Assembly (NCBI GenBank): GCA_963665785.1
Contig: OY762456.1
Span: forward strand, 3,472,001-3,536,000
DNA from: UBA7455 sp026713185
GTDB taxonomy: Bacteria; Pseudomonadota; Gammaproteobacteria; Pseudomonadales; Azotimanducaceae
Direction of reading: 5' to 3'
Length of the DNA: 64,000 nt
In this document: positions 36,614 to 45,200 of the stretch, one piece after another
How positions within the stretch are numbered: position 1 is the stretch's first letter
Layout: each line of letters starts with the position of its first letter
Position numbers and translations under genes: made by a program
The notes under the pieces: generated by a model
Databases searched by the model: none
What the model was told of the DNA's origin: nothing
The model's input: only the letters and a program-made list of their open reading frames with translations

Positions 36614-38173
36614 GTGAAAATCTGCATGTTTGCCGCTGAAAACGGCTCGATTCCCGGCGCGAAGATCGGCGGTCTCGGTGACGTGGTCAGGGATATTCCC
36701 CAGGCGCTGGTCGGCATGGGACACGAAATCGATGTCGTCATGCCCGGCTACCAGCAATTCGCCGGATTGACCGGCGCCGAACCGCAGCCCCCGCTCAAGG
36801 TCCGGTTTCGCCGGGAAACGCTTCAGGTTGAAGTCAGTCACTTTCGTAGCCAGGACAGCGGCGTCCGTTGCTGGCTGCTCGATTGTCCACTGTTCGCTGT
36901 CGGCGGGCCGGGCCGTATCTATTGCGACGATCCGCCGGAACGGCCGTTCGCTTCCGATGCCTCCAAGTTCGCGCTGTTCGGCGCCGCGGCCTGCCGACTG
37001 CTGGCCGAGAATCGACTGGGAGATGTCGATGTCATTCATCTGCACGACTGGCACGCTGCCTTCGCCGCCTTGCTGGTTCGCTTCGACCCGCGTTACGCGC
37101 GCATCGCCGACGCCCGGCTGGTAGTCACGATTCACAATCTGGCCGTGCAGGGCATCCGGCCCTTTGCCCATGACGACTCTTCGCTGGAAGCCTGGTTTCC
37201 AGGACTGAAATTCAAGAGGAAGGTAATAGCCGACCCCAGATATCCGGACTGTTTCAATCCGCTGCGCGCGGCGATCAATCTCTGCGACAAGGTACACACG
37301 GTCTCGCCTGCCTACGCCAGGGAAATCCGCAAGAGCAATCAATCCGAGATCGGTTTCCATGGTGGCGAAGGACTCGAACGCGACCTGCAACGTGCGCATC
37401 AGGCAGGCAGGTTGAGCGGAATCCTAAATGGTTGCGAGTACGGCGAGCCAGACCCTGGCTTGACTTCATCAGAAGACCTTGTCGATGCGGCCAGGCAGCA
37501 GGTCTTGCAGTGGACCGGCGACAGCCCTCAGGTGGAAAGCAGCCATTTCATTGCCCTTGAGCGGCTGGGGCGATGGCGCGAACGACCCCCGGCGCATTGG
37601 ATAACGTCGATTTCACGGTTGACTCCACAGAAAACGGCGTTGTTCGAGGTGGCGATGGAAAACGGCAGGACATGCCTGGAAAACATTCTCGCCGAACTGC
37701 CGCCGGATCACGGTTTTGTCCTGCTCGGAAGCGGTGACGCGGAGATTGAAGGATTTTTCACCCACTGCGCCACCCGTTACGAAAATTTCCTGTTTCTAAA
37801 AGGCTATTCCGAACACCTGTCGCAGAATATCTACACAATTGGCAGCCTCTTTCTGATGCCAAGTTCCTTCGAGCCTTGCGGCATCGGTCAGATGCTTGCC
37901 ATGCGCTCGGGCCAGCCTTGTCTCGCGCATCGTGTCGGCGGCCTGAAAGACACGATCAAAAACAATGTCGACGGTTTCACCTTTACCGGCCGCGACCAGG
38001 CTCATCAGGCCGCCGCCTTCGTACACAAATTCAGACAGGCGCTGTCGCTGAAGCGCCGATCACCTGAGCGCTGGGAAGACATTTGCCGGGCAGCCGCCGC
38101 CCGCAGATTCAGTTGGAAGGATTCGGCGCGAGAGTATTGCGAGCAGCTATATGGCGACCGCTCCGCCGGCTGA
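36614..38173 (+). CDS. glgA: Glycogen synthase (ADP-glucose type)
   Basis: Elongates alpha-1,4 glucan from ADP-glucose. It is a 519-residue GT5 protein with the N-terminal KIGGLGDVVRDIPQAL (the K-x-G-G-L ADP-glucose motif), HLHDWHAAFAALL, and the C-terminal MPSSFEPCGIGQMLAMRSG. The start is GTG at 36614; GGTGG at 36602-36606 is the nearest purine-rich site. The last 65 bases overlap the convergent malQ, an unusually long tail-to-tail overlap. Confidence 0.94.
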   Translation: MKICMFAAENGSIPGAKIGGLGDVVRDIPQALVGMGHEIDVVMPGYQQFAGLTGAEPQPPLKVRFRRETLQVEVSHFRSQDSGVRCWLLDCPLFAVGGPGRIYCDDPPERPFASDASKFALFGAAACRLLAENRLGDVDVIHLHDWHAAFAALLVRFDPRYARIADARLVVTIHNLAVQGIRPFAHDDSSLEAWFPGLKFKRKVIADPRYPDCFNPLRAAINLCDKVHTVSPAYAREIRKSNQSEIGFHGGEGLERDLQRAHQAGRLSGILNGCEYGEPDPGLTSSEDLVDAARQQVLQWTGDSPQVESSHFIALERLGRWRERPPAHWITSISRLTPQKTALFEVAMENGRTCLENILAELPPDHGFVLLGSGDAEIEGFFTHCATRYENFLFLKGYSEHLSQNIYTIGSLFLMPSSFEPCGIGQMLAMRSGQPCLAHRVGGLKDTIKNNVDGFTFTGRDQAHQAAAFVHKFRQALSLKRRSPERWEDICRAAAARRFSWKDSAREYCEQLYGDRSAG

Positions 38174-39671
38174 GTTCAGCGAGCAGGTCCCAGTCGATAT
38201 TGTTGAATTCCGCGTCGCTCAACCGCCAACTCCAGTTGCCGGTTATCGTTCCAGGCACATTGATTCGCGCCCGGGAGGACAGCGCCAGCAGATCCTGTAC
38301 GCTGACAATAGCGGTTCGCGCCCGCGATGACATGACCAGTTCGAGCAAACGGGAAACCATTTCCGTCTTGTCGTCCACCCAGGGAACATGTCTGCACAGG
38401 CGCCATTTCACGGCATCGTCGCATTCCTCTTCGAGCCAGCCACGGGCGGTGTTGTTGTCATGAGTGCCGAAATAGATCACCGAGTTTTCCCGGTGATTTT
38501 GCGGCAGGTAGGGATTGTCGGCATGGTCGTCGAAAAAGGCGAATTGCATCACCAGCATACCCGGCAGTTCATAATGGTTCCGAGCCTGCACCACATCGGG
38601 CGTTATGACGCCGAGGTCTTCGGCAACGACGGGCAAGTGTGGAAAAGCAGCTTTGAGCGCGGCGAAAAGTTCATGTGTCGGGGCCTGCCGCCAGCTTCCG
38701 TGAATCGCGGTTTCGCTGTGAATCGGAACTTCCCAGTATTGCACCAGACCCCGGAAATGATCGATACGAACGATATCGAAAAACGCTAACAGGGCGCCCA
38801 TGCGCCCGATCCACCAGCCAAAACCCCGCCGCTCCAGTTCCTGCCAGTCGTACAGTGGGTTGTTCCAGAGTTGCCCGTCCGGGCTGAAATAGTCTGGCGG
38901 AACGCCTGACACCGCCGTTGGCCGCTTGTCCTGATCAAGCTGATAGATTTCACTGTCAGCCCAGACATCAGCGCTTTCCAGGTTCGAATAGATGGGCATG
39001 TCGCCAAAGATCAACAGTCCTTTTTCATTGCAATAATTCTTGAGTTGCCGCCATTGCCGAAAGAAAAAGTATTGCTGGATTTGTCGGTGCTCGATTTCCG
39101 TTGCCAGCCGCCGGCGCGCATCCGCGAGCGCGGCCGGGTCGCGGTCACGCAGTCCGGCGGGCCAATCGGTCCAGGATTGCCCGGGGAATTCCGCCTTCAG
39201 CGCCATGAACAGTGAATAGTCATCCAGCCAGTTTTGCTGCTGTCTGCGGAAGTCCTCGAATTCATTTCGGCCGCCGCTTTCCGTAAGACGCGAAGCAGCC
39301 TTGTCCAGTGCTGCCATCTTGAATCGGCTGACCTGTTCGTAGTCGATGCGATTTGCTGGCAGATCATGGGGAAGAATTAACTCATCGTCCGCCAACAGTT
39401 CTGACTTGGCGAGAGCAGCCAGGTCGATCAGCAAGGGATTGCCGGCGTAATTGGAACAACTGTCATAAGGCGACCCACCGGCCCCGGCGTTCGGTGGATT
39501 GAGCGGCAGTACTTGCCAATATCGCTGTCCGGCCGCCTGCAATCGATCCGCGAATCGGTAGGCGCTATTACCGAGGTCACCGATACCGAATCGTGAAGGC
39601 AGCGAAAAAATCGGCAGCAGCACGCCGCTGGCTCTGGCTGCTGACAGGGATGGAGCATCCTCTATGTGCAA
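38109..39671 (-). CDS. malQ: 4-alpha-glucanotransferase (amylomaltase)
   Basis: Transfers alpha-1,4-glucan segments between maltodextrins, recycling the short chains left by GlgP and GlgX. It is a 520-residue GH77 protein. SLPSRFGIGDLGNSAYRFAD is at the N-terminus, DIVRIDHFRGLVQYWEVP holds the nucleophile Asp, PVVAEDLGVITPDV the acid Glu, and YFGTHDNNTARGWL the third acidic residue. It is convergent with glgA and overlaps it by 65 bases. A repeat-A palindrome begins 46 bases upstream of its start. Confidence 0.95.
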   Translation of the reverse strand: MHIEDAPSLSAARASGVLLPIFSLPSRFGIGDLGNSAYRFADRLQAAGQRYWQVLPLNPPNAGAGGSPYDSCSNYAGNPLLIDLAALAKSELLADDELILPHDLPANRIDYEQVSRFKMAALDKAASRLTESGGRNEFEDFRRQQQNWLDDYSLFMALKAEFPGQSWTDWPAGLRDRDPAALADARRRLATEIEHRQIQQYFFFRQWRQLKNYCNEKGLLIFGDMPIYSNLESADVWADSEIYQLDQDKRPTAVSGVPPDYFSPDGQLWNNPLYDWQELERRGFGWWIGRMGALLAFFDIVRIDHFRGLVQYWEVPIHSETAIHGSWRQAPTHELFAALKAAFPHLPVVAEDLGVITPDVVQARNHYELPGMLVMQFAFFDDHADNPYLPQNHRENSVIYFGTHDNNTARGWLEEECDDAVKWRLCRHVPWVDDKTEMVSRLLELVMSSRARTAIVSVQDLLALSSRARINVPGTITGNWSWRLSDAEFNNIDWDLLAELSRRSGRHIAARNTLAPNPSN

Positions 39672-39716
39672 TTCGCACTATCCTTGCTGGATTTTACGGG
39701 GTAAGGAGAGTAAAGA

Positions 39717-39823
39717 TTAGTGGGGTCGGAGTAAAGTGCCGGAGTAAAACGTCCCGCTGTTGTTGCAATGTTGCGTTTTACTCCGGCACTTTACTCCGAC
39801 CCCATTACTCCGACCCCACTAAT
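39717..39823. repeat. Repeat A, copy 1 (inverted centre)
   Basis: Near-perfect palindrome: the arm GGGGTCGGAGTAAAGTGC continues to GAGTAAAACG, followed by a roughly 22-base centre and the inverse arm. The inverse arm is then partly repeated (ATTACTCCGACCCCACTAAT), making the whole 107 bases symmetric from ATTAGTGGGG to CCCCACTAAT. The centre reads TCCCGC..GCAATGTTG, opposite to most other copies. It sits between malQ and the ATPase and could fold as a very strong hairpin terminator. Confidence 0.9.
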
Positions 39824-39907
39824 TCCCATGTTTAACCCAGACTTGTCGAGGTGTACTATTTCGGAGTAAACTCCGAATTAGAATAGCTAATTAGGAATAC
39901 ATTTCGA

Positions 39908-41065
39908 ATGGGTATTTATCCCCGCCAGCTCGCGCTCGATTTGCCCACCGGCCAGTCCGCCTTTCTTTGGGGTCCCCGCAAAGTGGGAAAATCGACCCTG
40001 CTTGCCGAACGCTTCCCGCAATCGGCGCGCTTCGATTTACTCGACACGCGCCGTTTCATTCAATATCTGCGGGAACCGTGGATATTCACTGAACAGGTCA
40101 TGGCGCTGCCGGAAAACCAGCGCCGGCAGCCAATCATCGTCGACGAGGTACAAAAAGCGCCGGCGATACTCGATGAAGTGCATCGACTGATCGAAACCGA
40201 GGGCCTGAGCTTCGTGCTCTGCGGTTCAAGCGCCCGCAAGCTCAAACGCGGCGGCGCCAACTTGCTCGGCGGTCGCGCCTGGCGGTTCGAACTCCACCCG
40301 TTGAGCTGGCGGGAACTGCCGAAATTCGATCTCCTGCGAGCGCTTGATCGCGGACTCGTGCCCAGCCACTACGATAGTTCGGCGCATCGCCGCGCTCTTG
40401 GCGGTTACGTCGCCGATTACCTGAAGGAGGAAGTGTTCGATGAAGGTTTGACGCGCAATGCCGCGGCGTTTTCCCGATTCTTCGACGCATTGGGCTTCAG
40501 CCACGGGGAAATCCTCAATTTTTCCAGCCTGGCGAGAGACTGCGGTGTGGATTCCAAAACCGTGCGCGAGTATTTCCAGATACTCGAAGACACACTGTTA
40601 GGCCAAATGATCGAACCATTCGCCAGGCGGCGTTCACGCGCCATCATTACGAGCGCGCCGAAATTTTATCTGTTCGACGTGGGCGTCGCCGGTCATGTGT
40701 GCGGACGAAACGTCGATCAATTCCGGGGAGAGAATTTCGGCCGCGCCTTCGAGCACTTCATTCTCATGGAGTTGCTGGCCTGGCGCAGCTATGGTGAGAC
40801 TGATTTTCCGATCCGCTACTGGCGAACCAAATCCGGCCTGGAGGTGGATTTCGTGGCGGGCGCCACCGGGCAGGTTGCCATCGAGGTCAAGGGCGCCAGA
40901 GTGCGCGGAAAAGATCTCAAGGGCATGCTCGCCTACACCGAAGAGCACCGGCCCGCCGCTTCCATCGTAGTGTGCGCCGAACCCGCAGCCCGCCGTGTTG
41001 GGGCAATAGATGTCTTGCCATGGGAAGTTTTCCTGGAGCGGCTATGGACAGGCGCGGTGATTTGA
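39908..41065 (+). CDS. AAA ATPase with C-terminal DUF4143 domain
   Basis: A 385-residue protein of the AAA_14/DUF4143 type. Walker A is GPRKVGKST (about residue 22), Walker B is IIVDEVQKAP, and the sensor CGSSARKLKRG is also present. The DUF4143 part (about 190-380) ends in a PD-(D/E)XK-like strand pattern LEVDFVAGATGQVAIEVKGA. The family is widespread, often next to toxin-antitoxin genes, and its function is not established. Here it precedes vapBC and opens the repeat-bounded island. The ATG at 39908 follows an AT-rich leader without a clear ribosome site. Confidence 0.85.
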   Translation: MGIYPRQLALDLPTGQSAFLWGPRKVGKSTLLAERFPQSARFDLLDTRRFIQYLREPWIFTEQVMALPENQRRQPIIVDEVQKAPAILDEVHRLIETEGLSFVLCGSSARKLKRGGANLLGGRAWRFELHPLSWRELPKFDLLRALDRGLVPSHYDSSAHRRALGGYVADYLKEEVFDEGLTRNAAAFSRFFDALGFSHGEILNFSSLARDCGVDSKTVREYFQILEDTLLGQMIEPFARRRSRAIITSAPKFYLFDVGVAGHVCGRNVDQFRGENFGRAFEHFILMELLAWRSYGETDFPIRYWRTKSGLEVDFVAGATGQVAIEVKGARVRGKDLKGMLAYTEEHRPAASIVVCAEPAARRVGAIDVLPWEVFLERLWTGAVI

Positions 41066-41195
41066 ACGCCTCTTTTCAGTGAAGCGGGCTGGGACACCCA
41101 TTGCTTTTCACGTGGAAGCGGAACACAACCGCGGATGAAATCGCAAAGCGGTGGGTGTCTCATTACTACAACCAGCGTTGACACCGTTCTTCAGC

Positions 41196-41233
41196 TATAT
41201 ATCATTGCTATATACAAAAATATTACCTATACT
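41196..41233 (+). promoter_or_regulatory. vapBC promoter with overlapping inverted repeat
   Basis: TTGCTA (41205-41210) and TATACT (41228-41233) are spaced by 17 bases and lie 38 bases before vapB. The -35 overlaps the inverted repeat TATATA..TATATA (41196-41213), a suitable operator for VapBC autorepression. A second possible promoter uses TTGACA at 41178-41183 with TATCAT at 41200-41205. Autoregulation is inferred from the family. Confidence 0.5.
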
Positions 41234-41271
41234 GACTGTATCTTTAATCCTATAAGTTCAGGAGGTCTCTG

Positions 41272-41508
41272 ATGGCAACCGGTTCTGTATTTGAAAATAA
41301 CCGCACTCAGGCCGTTCGACTGCCGGCTGAAACCCGCTTTCCGCCACAGGTTAAAAAAGTCAAGGTACGGGTAGTAGGGTGTGATCGTGTACTGTCTCCT
41401 GTTGATCAGACCTGGGATAGTTTTTTCCTGGCGGATGACTGTGATGAGGACATTCGCATTGAACGGGGCGAACAAGGGATGCAGCAGGACAGGGATCCAC
41501 TTGAATGA
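41272..41508 (+). CDS. vapB: VapB-type antitoxin (AbrB fold)
   Basis: Antitoxin of 78 residues. The N-terminal swapped-hairpin DNA-binding segment reads VFENNRTQAVRLPAETRFP, typical of VapB/VagC. The C-terminal part is acidic (ADDCDEDIRIERGE) and would cover the VapC active site. A strong AGGAGG (41259-41264) precedes the ATG. The stop overlaps the vapC start as ATGA. Confidence 0.92.
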   Translation: MATGSVFENNRTQAVRLPAETRFPPQVKKVKVRVVGCDRVLSPVDQTWDSFFLADDCDEDIRIERGEQGMQQDRDPLE

Positions 41509-41909
41509 TCAAGTACATGCTTGATACGGACATATCCATCTACATTATCAATGAAAGGCCTGTCAGTATTCTGGACACGTTTAATGAAAACGCTGAATTT
41601 TTGTGTATCAGCGCAATCACATTAGCGGAGTTGTTACATGGCGCAAAGAAAAGTAATAATCCGGTCAGAGCCTTGCGTCGCGTTGAGGATTTTATATCTC
41701 ATTTACACGTCCTCGAATATGGGCAAAGAGCTGCGCACCACTATGGTGAAATCAAAAGTGGGTTGGAACGGCAAGGTGCTGTAATTGGGCCCAATGATCT
41801 ACATATAGCAGGCCATGCCCGCAGTGAAAGCCTGACACTGGTAACTAACAATACCAGTGAATTCAGACGGGTCGAAGGTCTACTCCTGGATAACTGGCTG
41901 ACGGATTAG
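41505..41909 (+). CDS. vapC: VapC-type PIN-domain ribonuclease toxin
   Basis: A 134-residue toxin that would cleave specific RNA (tRNA or rRNA in characterised relatives). PIN acidic residues are visible: Asp7 (YMLDTD), Glu42 (ITLAELLHG) and Asp98 (GPNDLHIA). It overlaps vapB by 4 bases. Its stop codon TAG (41907-41909) lies inside the ATTAGTGGGG edge of repeat A copy 2, so the repeat sets, or has slightly altered, the C-terminus. Confidence 0.92.
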   Translation: MIKYMLDTDISIYIINERPVSILDTFNENAEFLCISAITLAELLHGAKKSNNPVRALRRVEDFISHLHVLEYGQRAAHHYGEIKSGLERQGAVIGPNDLHIAGHARSESLTLVTNNTSEFRRVEGLLLDNWLTD

Positions 41910-42012
41910 TGGGGTCGGGATTAGTGGTATCGGAGTAAAGTGCCGGAGTAAAACGCAACATTGCGACAAAAGTGGGACGTTTTACTCAGGTACTTTACTC
42001 CGACCCCGGAAT
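41905..42012. repeat. Repeat A, copy 2
   Basis: Starts ATTAGTGGGGTCGG, repeats that edge once, then shows the arm CGGAGTAAAGTGCCGGAG, the centre CAACATTGCGACAAAAGTGG and the return arm to CTCCGACCCCGGAATCTT. It covers the vapC stop codon at its left edge. Confidence 0.9.
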
Positions 42013-42126
42013 CTTATTTATGCTGCTTTCGGTCTACAGCTCAGGCGCTCTCGTCCTGGGTTCGGAGAACTACGCTGGATGTGAGCCACTCCGGCCAATA
42101 TTGAGCAACTCCCACCAGTTGCCCGG

Positions 42127-42180
42127 ACCACATTTTCACGATAACGTAGAAGTATACACGGCGGGTAGTATTGAGAGAAC
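42127..42180. repeat. Repeat B, copy 1 (middle section only)
   Basis: Matches the repeat-B section CACATTTTCACGATAACG to GTATTGAGAGAAC and lies about 50 bases before the start of the large restriction-modification gene, where it would form part of that gene's leader. The usual first 15 bases and the last 80 are missing. Confidence 0.85.
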
Positions 42181-42232
42181 TGGGGGTGTTTTTCGTCCTG
42201 CTGATACAATAGATGGCCGACGGGTAAGGAAC

Positions 42233-45200
42233 ATGTCCCAAGAGGAAGAAGCGATCAATATCTCGACTGCGCAAGACACCATCGATACGGCGCTCAGAAA
42301 AACAGCCGAGATGAATCCGCAGGAAACCGATGGCGAATGGCTGGAAGTCGTCACTGTGGAATCCGGCCCGTTTATCAAGGAGTGGGACATCGCGGAGTGC
42401 TGGCACTGGGACGAGTGGCCCGATAGAGAGAAACACTTTCCCAAAACCACCAGGCTGGATGTGGGAATAGACGCAGTAGCCACGCGCCGCAACGATGGTA
42501 AATACATCGCAATCCAATGCAAATCGCGCCGTCTTGACAGCGAGGGGCGCGGATCCTCAATCAATAACACCGAGATAGCAAAATTCGCGGCTGCATCCGC
42601 TTCAGATTTCTGGGCTGAGCGCTGGCTCGTTACCAATGGCGACAATCCACTTGCCAGTGGCGCTATGCAGTCAGCGTCAATGCACTCGGAGCCCCTCAAG
42701 CTGGTCAACATCACAAACGATCTTCTCCAGCAGCGGCAGGCGCACGTTGCACCCGAGGAGTGCGAACACTGCCAGCCCAATCCACAAGGTGAAGAACGGC
42801 TGCAGACAAAAACCTGCATGCAAAACGAAGCCGTCGCCAACAGCGTCCGCATACTCAGGGAACAGGAACGCTCGGAGAGCGGTGGATTACCTGTTGGCGA
42901 GGCCCGAGGCAGAATCATTTTACCCTGCGGAACGGGAAAGACGCGCATATCGCTTCGGATCATTGAAGAACTCACGTCTGCGGACGGACTATCTATCGTG
43001 CTGTGTCCGTCCATAGCGCTCGTTGGCCAGATAAGGCGTGAATACTTGCAATACGCTTCTGTTTCCATTGACGTACTGGCGGTCTGCTCGGACGCGACGG
43101 CGGGCTATGACCCCAAGAAAGAAGGAAGCCGCAACGCCACACTCGATCCAACTGTGGATAACAGCAATGTCAGCGCTTCCGAAGTGAAGGGCAAGGTGAC
43201 CACCGATGCCGGCGAAATAGCGGACTGGATGCGCCAGAGTAGTCTGGATAACGGAATCAAGGTTCTCATCGGCACTTACCAGAGCAGCGCCAGAGTATCG
43301 GAAGCCCTGCTGAGCGCAGGTGTCAAGGCGAGTGTAGTGATTGCCGACGAAGCGCACAGAACGGCAGGGCTGAAGCGCAGAAACTCCAAATCCGCCACCG
43401 CCAGCAAAGAGGAAAAGCGTCTTCGCGACTTCACCGTCTGCCATGACAGCGACAGATTTCCTGTTATTTACCGCGTTTATCAGACGGCCACGCCGCGTAT
43501 CTACGACGGCAAGCGGCCAACCGGCAATCCTGGCTGGATAGTACGTTCGATGGACGACGAGACCACTTTTGGGGTGGAGTTATACCGCAAAAGCTACCTC
43601 GAAGCTGTCCGCAACCGCTGGCTGTCCGACTACCGAATCATCGCCATGGGCATCAACGATCCCGAGGCGTTCAAGACAGCCAATATTCTGGCAAAGAACA
43701 CGAAGAGCACGGGACACAACAAGCTGACCACCACGGATTATCTCCGCGGCTTGGCATTCGCGCTAACGATGGGTGGCGCCACCCAGGGCAAAGCAGTCGA
43801 CATCAAGTCGTGCATTGCCTTCATGAACACGGTGGACAAGTCCAAAAATATGGCGGCGGACCTCCAATCCGCTAACGTTAAGAAATGGGTCTCACAATGG
43901 CTCAGCGAAAATGCGGACGGAAGGGCGGTGTCCGATTACAGTCTCGAACACCTGGACGCTTCGAGCAACGCCGTTGCGCGTGAAACCGCGAAGGGACGGC
44001 TGGCTGCCGCTGACGCGGCGCACCCTCACGGCATCATCAATGTGGGCATATTCGGAGAGGGCACCGATTCGCCGTCATTGAGCGCGGTGGCGTTTCTGGA
44101 AGCTCGCAAGAGTCCCATTGATGTCGTGCAGGCCGTCGGTCGCGCGATGCGTACCACACCAGGCAAGGAACTGGGCTACATTGTCTGCCCCATACTGATT
44201 CCACCCACCGCCGACCCCGAGAAGTGGCTGAGCAATAGCGCCGCAGAGGAAGGGTGGCAGGAACTGGGGCAGATATTGCTCGCATTGCGCGCCCACGACC
44301 AGCGTATCGAAGAAAATCTTGAGGAACTCTTGCAGTTGTACATTCCCAAGTCGCCGCCGGTGGAGCGCACATTGGTGGCGGTCGCCTCGGGTGAAGGCAG
44401 GCGCATACAGTACGGCGAAGTCGAAGGTCCTCCCGGCGCCGCGCAGGAAGCAGTCGAGCAGGCATTGGCAGGCAAGTCCCGCACCGAAGCCGGCATATCG
44501 CCGGTCGAAGGAATGCGCACCGACTATGGCGCAAGTGCATTGGTTCTTGACGCGCACGGTGATACGGGCAGCAAAGAACCGACCGCCGAATACGATTCAG
44601 GCACAGTGGATCTGACTCAAGTCCTCACGGGGAAGAAAAATAGTGACGGGTCCGTTGAACTTCGCGCGAACTCGGTCACCCGCGACAAGCCCAAAGCAGG
44701 TGAAGCGAGGGGCATCGTCAACATTCAGAAAACCAAAGCCAAAGCCCGGAAGATGATAAATACCGGTGAGGGCGGTTATCGCGTGCAGTCGGGCAGCCAT
44801 CGCAAACCCCGGAAGACCGCCAAAGAACGAGCGGAGGAAACGGGACAACTCATGCTCAAGCTAAGCGGACTGGAAGACTACGGCAGCGCCATAAAGATGA
44901 ACCTGCTCTCGAAATCCGGGCTTAGCGATAATCGAGTGATACGCGATTTGAATATTTTGGAGTCGAGCGTCACCGAAGCGGCTCATCATATGCGGGCGGA
45001 TGGATTGCTTCCCGCGCTGAATCGGCACTTTGGGCTGGACCGGCTCAAGGAAACAGGCAAGAAACAGGCGGACGGCTGCACCATCGCCGCGCTGCTGCTG
45101 ATGAACGCCGCCATGCTGCACCAGCGCATCAGTAACGGTGGCTGGCTGGCGGGCATCAGTGATCTCTCCCTGATCAAGAATCAGGCCGATGTCGTTCGGA

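Noticed and set aside
36332..37399. 355-codon minus-strand frame opposite pgm and glgA
   Set aside because: Same reason: it lies over the Pgm phosphate site and the GlgA N-terminus, both on the plus strand, and has no protein-like features.
41091..41160. Inverted pair GACACCCA / TGGGTGTC upstream of vapBC
   Set aside because: Only 8 bases and about 50 bases apart, so it could be chance; the closer TATATA pair is a better operator candidate.
41972..42232. Upstream extension of the restriction-modification frame
   Set aside because: The 87 extra codons translate repeats A and B; nuclease homology begins after ATG 42233.
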